Translations under genes and position numbers: made by a program | Part shown: piece after piece, positions 34,353-44,135 of the stretch | How positions within the stretch are numbered: position 1 is the stretch's first letter | Layout of the letters: every line of letters begins with the position of its first letter | Notes under the pieces: model-generated | The model's input: only the letters and a program-made list of their open reading frames with translations | Database searches by the model: none | What the model was told of the DNA's origin: nothing | From: Flavihumibacter soli | GTDB lineage: Bacteria > Bacteroidota > Bacteroidia > Sphingobacteriales > Sphingobacteriaceae | Reading direction: 5' to 3' | Length of the DNA: 64,000 bases | Assembly (NCBI RefSeq): GCF_010692725.1 | Contig: NZ_JAAFZB010000093.1 | Span: 310,001 to 374,000, forward strand

Positions 34353-36086
34353 TCAGCTTTTGACTGCTATCCCTTTCGGAATAGCATTGATCAGCTTGCG
34401 GGTGTAATCTGATTGCGGGTTGTGATAAACATCCTCAGCGTCGCCTATTTCTTCGATGCGGCCTTTATTCATTACCATCATCCGGTCAGAAATATGTTTC
34501 ACAACAGCAAGATCGTGTGAAATGAAGATGTAGCTGAGTTTGAATTCTTCCTGAAGTTCTCTCAGGAGGTTTAGAACCTGCGCCTGGACCGATACGTCGA
34601 GGGCAGATACACTCTCGTCGCAAATAATAAATTCAGGCTGTAGTGCCAGTGCGCGCGCAATAGATATTCGCTGGCGCTGACCGCCTGAAAATTCATGTGG
34701 GTAGCGGTTAAAGTGTTCCGTTCGCAAGTTAACACGCTCCAGGAGTTCGAGTACCCGTTTCTTTCGTTGTTTGTCGTCCGAGAAGACCGCATGTACCTGC
34801 ATCGGTTCCATGATCGACTGGCCGATCGTGAGCCTGGGATTGAGAGACGAATAAGGGTCCTGGAAAATGATCTGGATTTCCCTGCGGAACGCGCGCATTT
34901 TATCCGAAGACAGATCCCGCAGATTCGTCCCTTTAAAGAAAATATTCCCGCCTGTTGGTTCTATCAGCCGGAGGATGCTTCGGCCTAAAGTTGTTTTACC
35001 GCAACCTGATTCTCCCACGAGTCCTAATGTCTCTCCCGGGAATACTTCGAAACTAACATCATTTACAGCCTTTTTATATTCCTTTACCGGTCTGAAAAGT
35101 CCCTGGCTTACCGGGAACCAGGTATTCAGGTTTTCTACTCTCAATATGGGTTTATGGGAGTAGATGATATTTTTCCGAATGGCGGTTTTCGCTTCATCGA
35201 TCTGAAGAGTCTCCAGTACCTGGGTTAGTGTCTGGCCGGCCTGGATATTTCCCTGTTCATCCTCGCTTAAAAAATCAGCCACAACCGGTAATTTATATAA
35301 GCGCCTTTCGGGAGATGGCCGGCAGGCAAGTAAGCCGCGGGTGTATGGATGACGCGGATTATTAAAAATTTCCTGGACTTCGGCTTCTTCGACGATCTCA
35401 CCTCTGTACATCACAATGACCCGGTCGGCGATCTCTCCAATCACGCCAAGGTCATGAGAAATAAATATCAGGCTCATATGCCGTTCTTCCTTGATCCTGA
35501 GAAGGAGTTTCAGGATTGTATTTTGAACGGTTACATCGAGTGCGGTTGTGGGTTCATCAGCTATAAGAACGTCGGGATTACAGGAGAGAGCCATGGCGAT
35601 CATCACTCTTTGTTTCTGCCCCCCGGAAATCTCATGGGGATAGCTGTTATAGATGTGCTCGGGAGAAGGAAGCTGGACTTCGTTGAATAATTCAAGTACA
35701 GCTTCTTTGACATTTTTTACTTCTGTTCCGCTTCTATGCCGTTTAATTGCTTCTGCCACCTGGGAACCACAGGTCAAAACTGGATTCAGAGAAGTCATTG
35801 GTTCCTGGAAGATCATCGAAATCTGGTTTCCCCGGTAATCCGGCATTTTCTCCTCCGGAAGTGCCAGCAGATCGATATCCTTATAAAAAATATGGCCGCT
35901 AAACAGGCTGATGGCCGGGTCATGGAGTCGCATGATGGAAAGCGACGTGACGGACTTGCCGGAACCTGATTCCCCGACGATACCCATAACTTCACCTTTT
36001 TTTAAATCAAAAGAGACTCCTTTAACAGCTTCAAACCAACCACTTTCGGTCTTGAACTTTACTTTCAGGTTTTCTATGCGGATCAT
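34353..36086 (-). CDS. Fused double-ATPase ABC protein (oligopeptide-type)
   Basis: A 577-residue protein with two ABC ATPase domains, like the DppD-DppF/GsiA class that powers peptide or nickel uptake. The first Walker A is GESGSGKS at 38-45, with signature ISGGQKQR; the second is GESGCGKTT, with signature FSGGQRQR. Each half ends in the oligopeptide-type C-terminal region ([16 protein letters not shown]). The ATG at 36086 overlaps the stop of the exonuclease gene by four bases (ATGA), which supports this start over the longer frame. No permease or substrate-binding gene is near. Confidence 0.93.
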   Translation of the reverse strand: MIRIENLKVKFKTESGWFEAVKGVSFDLKKGEVMGIVGESGSGKSVTSLSIMRLHDPAISLFSGHIFYKDIDLLALPEEKMPDYRGNQISMIFQEPMTSLNPVLTCGSQVAEAIKRHRSGTEVKNVKEAVLELFNEVQLPSPEHIYNSYPHEISGGQKQRVMIAMALSCNPDVLIADEPTTALDVTVQNTILKLLLRIKEERHMSLIFISHDLGVIGEIADRVIVMYRGEIVEEAEVQEIFNNPRHPYTRGLLACRPSPERRLYKLPVVADFLSEDEQGNIQAGQTLTQVLETLQIDEAKTAIRKNIIYSHKPILRVENLNTWFPVSQGLFRPVKEYKKAVNDVSFEVFPGETLGLVGESGCGKTTLGRSILRLIEPTGGNIFFKGTNLRDLSSDKMRAFRREIQIIFQDPYSSLNPRLTIGQSIMEPMQVHAVFSDDKQRKKRVLELLERVNLRTEHFNRYPHEFSGGQRQRISIARALALQPEFIICDESVSALDVSVQAQVLNLLRELQEEFKLSYIFISHDLAVVKHISDRMMVMNKGRIEEIGDAEDVYHNPQSDYTRKLINAIPKGIAVKS

Positions 36087-36802
36087 TTCTCTAAGATCGA
36101 TATCAGGTTTTCGGGAATAAGTGGCAGGCACTTGAATTTCAGTAAGAGTTGTGCTGTGGTAATCACATCCTTCTGACAGTAGGTAACGATCCGCTGAAGA
36201 TCATTGTCCTGCCAATATACCTTATTGACATCGCTGCCGCTGATATCGTCCTTCGGTGTAGGGATATTAAACACGGCCGACAGCAAGTTTAAAGAAGTGT
36301 AATTTTTATAGTCGCCGAACTTCCATAGCTCCAGTGTGTCTAAATGATTTACTTCCCATGGTTTCTTGCCCCTGATCCGAAGCTGTGGTGGGATAGGAAG
36401 ACAGTTTACAAGCATTCTTCTGCAGATATAGGGAAAATCAAATTCCTTTCCGTTATGTGCACAAAGCGAGAGTGTCGAAGGCTGCTTGTTAAGAAGTGAG
36501 CTGAAATCCTCTAAGATCTGTGCTTCATCATCACCGGCGAATGATTTAATCTTTAATCCGGTTTCACCTCCTGGCAGATGTGAAAAAATTCCCGCTGATA
36601 TGCAAATGATCTTCCCAAATTCAGCCCATATTCCGGCACGTGAATAAAATTCGGCAGCGGTCTCGCCATCCCGGCGTTGATACTGGGTTTTCTGAGCCCA
36701 AAGTTCAGTGAATGGTGCCGGAACCTGATCAAAGGCAGGATATTGGGGGACAGTTTCAATATCCAGAACTAAAACCTGATGCAGATCAATATTTTCCAGC
36801 AT
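36083..36802 (-). CDS. 3'-5' exonuclease related to the PolB exonuclease domain
   Basis: A 239-residue protein of the predicted PolB-like DEDD exonuclease family. The DxE motif lies near the N-terminus (VLDIETVPQYP), a second Asp-containing motif in AHNGKEFDFPYICRRML, and the third in IVTYCQKDVITTAQLL. Probably acts on DNA or RNA 3' ends; its cellular role is unknown. It is translationally coupled (ATGA) to the fused ABC ATPase, an unexplained pairing. Confidence 0.87.
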   Translation of the reverse strand: MLENIDLHQVLVLDIETVPQYPAFDQVPAPFTELWAQKTQYQRRDGETAAEFYSRAGIWAEFGKIICISAGIFSHLPGGETGLKIKSFAGDDEAQILEDFSSLLNKQPSTLSLCAHNGKEFDFPYICRRMLVNCLPIPPQLRIRGKKPWEVNHLDTLELWKFGDYKNYTSLNLLSAVFNIPTPKDDISGSDVNKVYWQDNDLQRIVTYCQKDVITTAQLLLKFKCLPLIPENLISILEK

Positions 36803-36873
36803 GAAGTAAAATTAGGAGTTTAATTTAGAAATGGAAGTATCGCCTCATTTGGAAATTAAGGTCGTATGCCGGA

Positions 36874-37278
36874 TTAGCCTATCATTACTCCTGGCTTGTT
36901 AAGCACGGGAATACGAATCATATTTGTTTCAACGATGCTTTCGGGTACAAAAATAAATTTTTTATCAAAGATCTGACCGTTAATATAATAGCTTAGCCAG
37001 TATTCGTTTGTTAATCCAAATACTTCTTCATCAATGAGCTCGATCAGTGCGAAGCTCCGGGCTGGCAGGTCGCCAATAGAGTGACGAAGTATGGATGTCT
37101 TAACGTCTTCACCTTCTTTTTGTCCATATCCCTTTGAACTTACCAGTACAGTTTCTATCGGTTCATTCTTCAGGTTTATCAGATAAACATTCCAGCTCTT
37201 CCCTTCAGGCGTTGAGTTTTCAAGTACTACCGCAACCGCAATGTTTTCAACAATATTTTCAGGCAGGTCTTTTTTCAT
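36874..37278 (-). CDS. Small protein of unknown function
   Basis: The ATG at 37278 is preferred over a TTG two codons upstream, giving 134 residues. It is soluble, with no signal or membrane helix, and looks beta-rich (AVAVVLENSTPEGKSWNVYLINLKNE) with a conserved-looking tail. I do not recognise a domain. It lies 44 bases after topA on the same strand, so it may be cotranscribed with topA. Confidence 0.75.
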   Translation of the reverse strand: MKKDLPENIVENIAVAVVLENSTPEGKSWNVYLINLKNEPIETVLVSSKGYGQKEGEDVKTSILRHSIGDLPARSFALIELIDEEVFGLTNEYWLSYYINGQIFDKKFIFVPESIVETNMIRIPVLNKPGVMIG

Positions 37279-37322
37279 GAGCAAACTGTGTCTCTAAATC
37301 AGGGGCATCAGCAGTAAACTGG

Positions 37323-39881
37323 CTACTTTTTCTTAGGCGCGCTTTTTTTTGCTGGTTTTTTGGCTTTTGTGCTGAAGGCATCCGGCACCTGATCTGTGAT
37401 TAACTTCTTTACGCTATCCAGCGGCATTGAAGCTAATTCTTCAGCAGTATATTTTTCATTTGTCGCCGGGTTCTTTCCGAGTTTAAGCATCAGTTTCTTG
37501 AAACGAATAAATGGTCCCCATCTTCCGTTTTCAATTGCTATTTTTTCCACTGGCCATTCCTGAATGAAGCGGTTAGATTCCTTTTCAATTTTCTTGTCAA
37601 TCAGTTCAGCGATCTCTGATTTGCTTAGATTTTCGAAGTTGTATCGAGCGGGAACATTGATATAAAGGTCATTCCATTTGATAAAGGGACCGAAGCGCCC
37701 TTTCCCTTTGGTAACCGGCAAATTCTGATAATGAGAGATCGGCGCGTCAGCAACGTTTTTTTCATTGATGATCTCTATGGCTCTCGCTAAATTAACAGAA
37801 AGCGGATCTTCCGATTTAGGAAGAGAGATGAAGGTTTCTCCCCACTTAACGTAGGGGCCGAAACGACCAACGCCCACACTTACTTCTTTACCTTCGTACT
37901 CATCAAGCGTGAACGGTAATTTGAAGAGATCCAATGCTTCTTCAAGTGTAATTGTCTCAACCATCTGGCCACTGCGTAAACTAGCGTAGCGAGGTTTCTC
38001 TTCTTCTTCGCTTTCAGCAGATTCGCCGATCTGCACAAATGGACCATATCTGCCGATTCGGACAGTGATTTTTTTCCCTGTTGCAGGATCAGGGCCTAAG
38101 TCCCGGCCACCATTGGCTCGTTCGGCATTCAGAGTAGTTTTTTCGACTTCCAGGTGAAATGGGTGGTAAAAAGATGTAAGCATTTCTGACCAGTTCTTAA
38201 GTCCCTGTGCTATCTCATCAAATTCCTTTTCTACGGTCGCTGTAAAGTTAAAGTCAACGATTCCTTTGAAATGCTCCACCAGAAAATCATTCACAACCGC
38301 CCCGATATCAGTCGGGAAAAGCTTACTTTTTTCGGCGCCTGTGATTTCAGACTTTGTATCAGAAGCGATCTTACCATCTTTCAATGAGATGACATGAAAA
38401 TTCCGGGTCTTGCCATCACGATCTTCCTTAACAACGTAACCGCGGTTTTGGATCGTGGAGATGGTTGGGGCATAGGTGGATGGTCTTCCAATACCTAATT
38501 CTTCGAGTTTCTTTACCAGGCTTGCCTCTGTGTACCTGGCCGGTGGTCGGGTATAACGCTCCGTAGCAGTCATCTCTCTCAGATTGAGTTGCTGTCCAAC
38601 GGAAAGGGGAGGAAGGATTGCATTTTCTGAATCCTCATCCAAACTAACTTCCTGTTCTTCGTCGGTAGATTCCATGTACACCTTAAGGAAACCGTCGAAT
38701 TTCATCACTTCCCCATTGGCGATAAGTTCTTCCGAACGGGTAGATATATTAATACGGGCTGTCGTTTTTTCAAACTGGGCCTCGCTCATTTGAGAGGCGA
38801 TCGCACGCTTCCAGATCAATTCATACAAGCGCTTTTCCGAAGGATCACCGTCGGTTGTATGGTGATTAAAATACGTCGGACGAATGGCTTCGTGGGCTTC
38901 CTGTGCACCTGCCGACTTAGTTTTATATTTCCTGACCTGATGGTACTTTTCTCCGTAAGCGGAGTTTATTTCATTGGCTGCAGCGTGTAAAGCGGTATCA
39001 GATAAATTCACCGAGTCGGTACGCATGTAGGTGATCTTTCCATGCTCATATAGTTTCTGAGCTACAGACATTGTACGAGCGACCGAAAATCCAAGCTTTC
39101 TGCTTGCTTCCTGCTGTAATGTTGAAGTTGTAAAGGGAGCTGCCGGGCTACGCTTGGTCGGCCTTGTGTCGAGACTCTTCACTGTAAAGATCGCATTCAA
39201 GGAGTCCTGAAGGAATTTCTCTGCCTCCTGCGACGTTTGAAAGCGCTCCGGAAGTTGCGCTCTGAATATTTCTTTCTGTTTGTCGGTTGAGAAAATAGCG
39301 ACCACTTTGAAGGCTGCAGTCGGTTTAAACCTGTTTATCTCGCGCTCACGATCAACGATAAGCCTGACTGCCACTGACTGGACGCGTCCGGCAGAAAGAG
39401 CCGGCTTTACCTTTTTCCATAGCACGGGCGATAATTCGAAACCCACCAGGCGGTCTAAAACCCGTCGGGCCTGTTGAGCATTAACCAGGTTGTAATCTAT
39501 CTTGCGTGGCGATTCAATAGCTTTAAGAATAGCCGGCTTAGTGATTTCATGAAATACTATCCGCTTCGTGTTATCGTCACTCAGGCCCAGCGTTTCGAAC
39601 AAGTGCCATGAAATAGCTTCTCCCTCCCGGTCCTCATCGGAAGCTAACCATACCATCTCTGCCTGTTTTGCTAATTTCTTTAATTCAGCAACGACTGCTT
39701 TTTTATCGGCGGGAACTTCATACCGCTGAGCAAAGTTGTTTTTGATGTCAATGGCATCATCCGTTTTTGCGAGGTCACGAATATGGCCATAGCTGGACTT
39801 TACCAGAAAGTCCTTTCCCAGATAGCCTTCGATAGTTTTAGCTTTCGCCGGTGACTCAACAATAAGTAGGTTTTTAGCCAT
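37323..39881 (-). CDS. topA: DNA topoisomerase I
   Basis: Type IA topoisomerase that relaxes negative supercoils. The 852-residue product has the Toprim acidic motif SDEDREGEAI at 81-90 and the active-site Tyr 285 in ITYMRTDS. The C-terminus has four copies of an R-(F/Y/W)-GPF/Y motif (RYGPFVQIG, RFGPYVKWG, RFGPFIKWN, RWGPFIRFK) from the Toprim-C repeat family, in place of the Cys4 zinc fingers of E. coli TopA. The last 20 residues are Lys-rich. Confidence 0.96.
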   Translation of the reverse strand: MAKNLLIVESPAKAKTIEGYLGKDFLVKSSYGHIRDLAKTDDAIDIKNNFAQRYEVPADKKAVVAELKKLAKQAEMVWLASDEDREGEAISWHLFETLGLSDDNTKRIVFHEITKPAILKAIESPRKIDYNLVNAQQARRVLDRLVGFELSPVLWKKVKPALSAGRVQSVAVRLIVDREREINRFKPTAAFKVVAIFSTDKQKEIFRAQLPERFQTSQEAEKFLQDSLNAIFTVKSLDTRPTKRSPAAPFTTSTLQQEASRKLGFSVARTMSVAQKLYEHGKITYMRTDSVNLSDTALHAAANEINSAYGEKYHQVRKYKTKSAGAQEAHEAIRPTYFNHHTTDGDPSEKRLYELIWKRAIASQMSEAQFEKTTARINISTRSEELIANGEVMKFDGFLKVYMESTDEEQEVSLDEDSENAILPPLSVGQQLNLREMTATERYTRPPARYTEASLVKKLEELGIGRPSTYAPTISTIQNRGYVVKEDRDGKTRNFHVISLKDGKIASDTKSEITGAEKSKLFPTDIGAVVNDFLVEHFKGIVDFNFTATVEKEFDEIAQGLKNWSEMLTSFYHPFHLEVEKTTLNAERANGGRDLGPDPATGKKITVRIGRYGPFVQIGESAESEEEEKPRYASLRSGQMVETITLEEALDLFKLPFTLDEYEGKEVSVGVGRFGPYVKWGETFISLPKSEDPLSVNLARAIEIINEKNVADAPISHYQNLPVTKGKGRFGPFIKWNDLYINVPARYNFENLSKSEIAELIDKKIEKESNRFIQEWPVEKIAIENGRWGPFIRFKKLMLKLGKNPATNEKYTAEELASMPLDSVKKLITDQVPDAFSTKAKKPAKKSAPKKK

Positions 39882-40044
39882 TAAAATAGGTGGTTTTGCT
39901 GCAAAGTAAGTTATTTAATAAGGTAAAGCCAAATAGGCCTGGCCTTATCCTGTATAAAAACAACCAAAAGAAAGTTGATTTTGTTAGCGTTGACAGTGGT
40001 TTCTGTCAGGAAATATATTTTTATTGCAGCGTCGTCAGGGGCAC

Positions 40045-41133
40045 CTAAATAAGAAAGCCACCGCCCAGAAGGTCCTGTCCTTCATAAAATACGGCTGATT
40101 GACCAGGGGCGATTCCCGAAACTGCGTGATGAAAATCAACCCTCATATGATTCTCTTCCTGAACTATGCTGCTCAGGGCTCCGGCATCTTTATAACGAAT
40201 TTTAGTTATTGCTTCAAGGGGTTCGGTAATGGAAGCATATTTTACAAGATTAAGATTGCGCACCCTCGCCGAGGTACGGTCGAGTTCATCAACAGTTCCA
40301 AGCATCACGGTATTGCTTTCAGGCAGGATACGGGTAACAAACATTGGCTGGCCAAGCGCTATGCCAAGGCCCTTACGTTGTCCGATGGTGTAATAAGGAT
40401 AGCCCTGATGTTTTCCAACTACGCTTCCGTTGCTCAGAACAAAATTTCCGGGACCTACGCGTTCATCGAGATCTTCAACCTTATGACGAAGAAATGCCCG
40501 GTAATCATTGTCAGGTACAAAACAGATCTCATAGCTTTCGGATTTTCCTGCAAGCTCAACCTGACCCATATCCATGGCCATCTGCCTTATTTCCGCTTTG
40601 GTAAAGTTTCCTAATGGGAACTGAGTTCGCGCGAGATTCTCCTGTGATACCCCCCAAAGTACATAAGACTGGTCTTTATTTTCGTCCCTTCCTTTTGAGA
40701 TCACATAACGGCCGTTATCCTGTAAACGAATATTCGCGTAATGGCCTGTGGCTATAAATTCACAGTCCAATTTATTGGCACGTTTTAGCAAGGCTTCCCA
40801 TTTGATATGGGTGTTGCATAACACACATGGATTAGGGGTTCGGCCAGCCAGGTATTCATCAACAAAATTATCGATTACGAAATCGCCGAATTCATTTCTT
40901 ATATCAAGAATATAATGTGGGAATCCATAACCAACCGCCAGGGAGCGGGCATCATTAATACTATCTAAACTGCAGCAGCCCGTTTCCTTTAATGAACCAC
41001 CCGCAGAGGCATAATCCCAGGTCTTCATGGTAAGGCCAATAACTTCATAGCCCTGTTCGTGCAGCATTACTGCAGCAACCGAACTATCAACACCGCCACT
41101 CATGGCTACCAGAATCCTGCCTTTTTTACTCAT
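40045..41133 (-). CDS. mnmA: tRNA-specific 2-thiouridylase MnmA
   Basis: Adds sulfur to U34 of tRNA-Lys, -Glu and -Gln. The 362-residue product has the ATP-pyrophosphatase P-loop SGGVDSSVAAVML near residue 13, the catalytic Cys 103 in TPNPCVLC and its partner Cys 204 in YEICFVPD. Length is normal. It is monocistronic, with a TATCTTTG box 60 bases upstream. Confidence 0.95.
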   Translation of the reverse strand: MSKKGRILVAMSGGVDSSVAAVMLHEQGYEVIGLTMKTWDYASAGGSLKETGCCSLDSINDARSLAVGYGFPHYILDIRNEFGDFVIDNFVDEYLAGRTPNPCVLCNTHIKWEALLKRANKLDCEFIATGHYANIRLQDNGRYVISKGRDENKDQSYVLWGVSQENLARTQFPLGNFTKAEIRQMAMDMGQVELAGKSESYEICFVPDNDYRAFLRHKVEDLDERVGPGNFVLSNGSVVGKHQGYPYYTIGQRKGLGIALGQPMFVTRILPESNTVMLGTVDELDRTSARVRNLNLVKYASITEPLEAITKIRYKDAGALSSIVQEENHMRVDFHHAVSGIAPGQSAVFYEGQDLLGGGFLI

Positions 41134-41194
41134 CTTGATATGGAACTCCTACAAGGTTTAACAAGCAAGGAGGTTAATTTTATAAAATTGAGCA

Positions 41195-41202
41195 CAAAGA
41201 TA
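41195..41202 (-). promoter_or_regulatory. Candidate -7 box upstream of mnmA
   Basis: On the minus strand this reads TATCTTTG, a perfect TAnnTTTG match, giving a leader of about 55 bases. No clear -33 partner is seen. Confidence 0.35.
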
Positions 41203-41252
41203 GAGTTTTAGCTACTTTTTTCTTTTAATCTACCGTCAGTTGTCCGTAAAGA

Positions 41253-41861
41253 TTAATTCTCGCCTTCAATCAGTATCAGTAATTCTTCGTTCATATCCCT
41301 AATTGTATCAATATCTGATAGTTTCGGCAGAATGTAAAATGACTTCGAAAAGGACTGGATTTGCGATAGCGTTTGCTCAAATACTGTTTCGGTACTCCAA
41401 TCCTTATTTTTAAAGAGTTCAGGATACGGAGAATTCATTCCAAGCAGATAATATCCACCGTCATTGGCGGGGCCAATAACAAAATCATAAGCACTCAGTT
41501 TATCGAAGGCTGTTGCTATAAGATTTTCATTTAGTTCGAGACAGTCACTTCCAATTATTATTACCCGCGGGTATCCTTTTGAAAAAGCCTGGTCAAATGC
41601 AGTGCTCATCCGTGAGCCTAAATCATCACCATATTGGAGGTGTTTCTGGAATTTTTTTGACGACCAGTCATCGGTTTCCGGAACAAACCCTGAATAGAAT
41701 AATAATCGGTCAGCCTTCGTTTTGCTGCTGATCAGACGTGTATGGTCTAACAGGTAGTTATAAACAAGCAGGGCTTTGGCGGGCCCGATAGTTTTAGCCA
41801 GCCGGGTTTTAACAGTTCCTGCTTCGGGATTTTTAATGAAAATAATCAGGGCTTTATCCAT
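41253..41861 (-). CDS. TIGR04282-family glycosyltransferase-like protein (DUF2064)
   Basis: A 202-residue protein of the rSAM/selenodomain-associated transferase 1 family, which is found beside ArsS-type genes. The ATG at 41861 overlaps the ArsS stop by one base (TAATG), so the two are translated from one mRNA. Visible motifs are FIKNPEAGTVKTRLAKTIG near the start, VIIIGSDCLELN in the middle, and GPANDGGYYLLGM. A nucleotide-sugar transferase fold is likely; substrate unknown. Confidence 0.87.
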   Translation of the reverse strand: MDKALIIFIKNPEAGTVKTRLAKTIGPAKALLVYNYLLDHTRLISSKTKADRLLFYSGFVPETDDWSSKKFQKHLQYGDDLGSRMSTAFDQAFSKGYPRVIIIGSDCLELNENLIATAFDKLSAYDFVIGPANDGGYYLLGMNSPYPELFKNKDWSTETVFEQTLSQIQSFSKSFYILPKLSDIDTIRDMNEELLILIEGEN

Positions 41862-42910
41862 TATGTTAGTTCTCCGCCACAACTTGAGCCGGCTCCGGCA
41901 GTACAGCCGAAACAGTGCTGGTTAACAATAATCTCGCGATCGAGTAATTTACCGGCATTAAAAGCTGAGATGTGTCGGGAGGACTGATTGCCGATCTTCA
42001 GATCAAGCATCTGATTGAAATCGCAATCGTATAAAAAACCATCCCAGCTAACTGATATCATGCTTCTGCACATTACATTTTCCGCTGCATGCGGGTTAAA
42101 CGATGCTACGAGTTTTTCCATATACGCATCGTAATTGCCGCTCACGAGCAGGTAGTCGAGGAACCGGCTTATTGGAAGGTTCGTAATGGCATACAGTTCA
42201 TTAAACTTGATTTGAAATCTCCTGAACAACTCGGTTTTGAAATCGGCCTCTAATCCCGCCTGGGCAGGAGGGAGGAAGGCGCCGGACGGGTTATAAACCA
42301 GGTTCAATTTGAGTCCGGTGCCTGGGATTCCGTAGCCGGCATCATTCAGCATTTTTAAAGCCTTAATCGAATCCTCAAATACACCGTCGCCCCTCTGAGC
42401 ATCAGTTTTTACGCTTGTAAAGTAGGGAAGCGAGGAAACAACTTCTACTTTGTTCTGCCTGAAGAAGAATGGCAAGTCATTATATTTTTTATTAGCAACA
42501 ATAATGGTGAGGTTACAGCGGACTATCACTTTTCGTCCGAGGTTAGTGATCTGTTCTACAAACCAGCGGAAGTTTGGATTCATTTCCGGTGCGCCACCTG
42601 TAAGATCAACCGTAGAAATACTCGTGTCAGCCAGGGCATTTAAGCATTCCATCATCGTCTCCTTCGTCATAATTTCCCTTCGGTCCGGCCCAGCGTCCAC
42701 ATGACAATGCTTGCAGGTTTGATTGCACATTTTCCCGATGTTCACCTGCAGAGTATTGACGGTAAGTGGCTTAAGGGGATATAGTCTGACGTCTTGTAAC
42801 TTTTCTGCGAATCTGGGCAAAGCTGTGACTTTTTCATCAGCGGAGTTAAGCACCTGCAGCTGTATGAAAGTATCTGATAACTGATTATGTGATGCTAAAA
42901 GGCTTTTCAA
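41861..42910 (-). CDS. arsS: Arsenosugar biosynthesis radical SAM protein ArsS
   Basis: Radical SAM enzyme believed to adenosylate methylated arsenic on the way to arsenosugars. The 349-residue product has the cluster motif CNQTCKHC (Cys 62, 66, 69) and a C-terminal extra Cys set (Cys 333, 336 and 344 in CFGCTAGAGSSCGG). The gene uses a TTG start at 42910; no better ATG exists and the family N-terminus begins there. It is followed by the TIGR04282 gene with one base of overlap and preceded 40 bases away by an AhpD-like gene. Confidence 0.9.
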   Translation of the reverse strand: MKSLLASHNQLSDTFIQLQVLNSADEKVTALPRFAEKLQDVRLYPLKPLTVNTLQVNIGKMCNQTCKHCHVDAGPDRREIMTKETMMECLNALADTSISTVDLTGGAPEMNPNFRWFVEQITNLGRKVIVRCNLTIIVANKKYNDLPFFFRQNKVEVVSSLPYFTSVKTDAQRGDGVFEDSIKALKMLNDAGYGIPGTGLKLNLVYNPSGAFLPPAQAGLEADFKTELFRRFQIKFNELYAITNLPISRFLDYLLVSGNYDAYMEKLVASFNPHAAENVMCRSMISVSWDGFLYDCDFNQMLDLKIGNQSSRHISAFNAGKLLDREIIVNQHCFGCTAGAGSSCGGELT

Positions 42911-42950
42911 AGGGAGTTAATTAGTTTCAAAATGTCGTTCGAAAATACCA

Positions 42951-43283
42951 CTACATCGAGAGTTGCTTTACCTTGTTCATCATTTGAACACCGTGCACCA
43001 GGGATGATCCGCCGCGTATAGCAGCTGCTACATGGATGGCTTCCATCATTTGCTCTTCATTCGATCCTTTTTCAAGGCAGTCCGTTGCGTAGGCATCGAT
43101 ACAATAGGGACATTGGACTGTATGAGCAACTGCCAGAGCGATTAAAGATTTTTCGCGGGCAGTTAATGCGCCTTCTTCAAACACTTCTCCATAATAGTCG
43201 AAGAATTTTTTGGCAAGATTGGGCTGGTATTCTGAGATCGTAGCAAATTTCTTAAGATCTTCCGGGTCATAGTAGGTTTTCAT
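42951..43283 (-). CDS. Arsenosugar-associated peroxidase-like (AhpD-fold) protein
   Basis: A 110-residue AhpD/CMD-fold protein with the catalytic CPYC pair (Cys 58, 61), as in TIGR04030, a family typically neighbouring arsS. The rest is the helical CMD fold (ALTAREKSLIALAVAHTVQCPYCIDAY). It probably handles peroxides or thiol redox in the pathway. It sits 40 bases upstream of arsS on the same strand, the first gene of the cluster. Confidence 0.88.
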   Translation of the reverse strand: MKTYYDPEDLKKFATISEYQPNLAKKFFDYYGEVFEEGALTAREKSLIALAVAHTVQCPYCIDAYATDCLEKGSNEEQMMEAIHVAAAIRGGSSLVHGVQMMNKVKQLSM

Positions 43284-43360
43284 ATCATCCTTATTTAACT
43301 ACGACTAAGATAAGCCAATAGTTTTACCTGCTAAGTAATGACTTTTGAAATGCCTGCTTC

Positions 43361-43467
43361 TTATCGCATCTTAATTGATAAGTATGGATTATCTATAACT
43401 GGCTGATAATCATAAAATATCCATGTTTTAATAGATAATGAGGTGTTATCTATTATTTAGTTGATAA
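43361..43467. promoter_or_regulatory. GATAA/TTATC operator-like array
   Basis: Seven GATAA or TTATC pentamers occur in 107 bases, at 43361, 43377, 43389, 43405, 43434, 43446 and 43463. Two pairs form inverted repeats: GATTATC (43387-43393) with GATAATC (43405-43411), and TAATAGATAA (43429-43438) with TTATCTATTA (43446-43455), a perfect 10-bp repeat with a seven-base spacer. The array lies between the arsenosugar genes (leftward) and the cyclase-like/HTH gene (rightward) and ends about 40 bases before that gene's ATG. It fits autoregulation by its HTH domain. Confidence 0.6.
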
Positions 43468-43505
43468 TACTTCATAATCTAGTTTTAAATAGATATTTTA
43501 GACTT

Positions 43506-44135
43506 ATGAATTATGATGCGCTGGTCTTAACGGCAGATATTCGTGGATTTACGAAACTTCTTCCTGAAAAAAGAGAAGAATTGATACTATCAATCAGTGA
43601 TGTACTGCATTCCTGGGTGGACCCGGAATTTGCCCGCATATTTCGCGGTGATAGTATTCAAATGTTATTCCGGAATCCAAAGGAATGCCTGAACCGTGCA
43701 ATTCAATTAAGGTGTTGGTTGAAAAAGAGTGTTCTCGCAGAAGATTTTATGCTCGATGCCAGGCTTGCTTTTGGTATAGGAAAGATTGACTACTATGGCG
43801 ATACTGTGCTTGACTCCGATGGAGAGGCTTTCCATTTGTCAGGCAGAGCATTTGATATGCTTGAGCCAGACGAGTTCATGCGGATAGCTACATCTGATGA
43901 AGCTTTAAATGAACAGTTAAATATTATTGTCCGTTGGGTTGATATTCAGATTAGAGACTGGACCCGAGGGCAGGCCGAAGTGATCTACCTATTGCTGGAG
44001 AATAAAACTCAACAGGAAATGGCTGATGAGCTAGGAGTAGTGCAATCGGCAATAAATAACAGGCTAAAGTTAGCCAGATGGAAAGATGTTGAAAGAACAA
44101 TTGACTATATCTCCTCCCTGTTAAAACATTCATGA
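43506..44135 (+). CDS. SatD-like protein: cyclase-like domain plus HTH
   Basis: A 209-residue protein. The N-terminal half resembles a class III nucleotidyl cyclase fold: LTADIRGFTKLL matches the DIxGFT metal-binding signature, RIFRGDSIQMLF fits the next conserved strand, and GIGKIDYYGDTVLDSDGEAFHLSGRA fits the later one. The C-terminus has a helix-turn-helix (TQQEMADELGVVQSAINNRL). The ATG at 43506 is preferred over a TTG 45 bases upstream. It overlaps the DUF3307 membrane gene by four bases (ATGA). This pairing with DUF3307 is known for SatD-family proteins; whether the fold still has cyclase activity is unknown. Confidence 0.75.
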   Translation: MNYDALVLTADIRGFTKLLPEKREELILSISDVLHSWVDPEFARIFRGDSIQMLFRNPKECLNRAIQLRCWLKKSVLAEDFMLDARLAFGIGKIDYYGDTVLDSDGEAFHLSGRAFDMLEPDEFMRIATSDEALNEQLNIIVRWVDIQIRDWTRGQAEVIYLLLENKTQQEMADELGVVQSAINNRLKLARWKDVERTIDYISSLLKHS

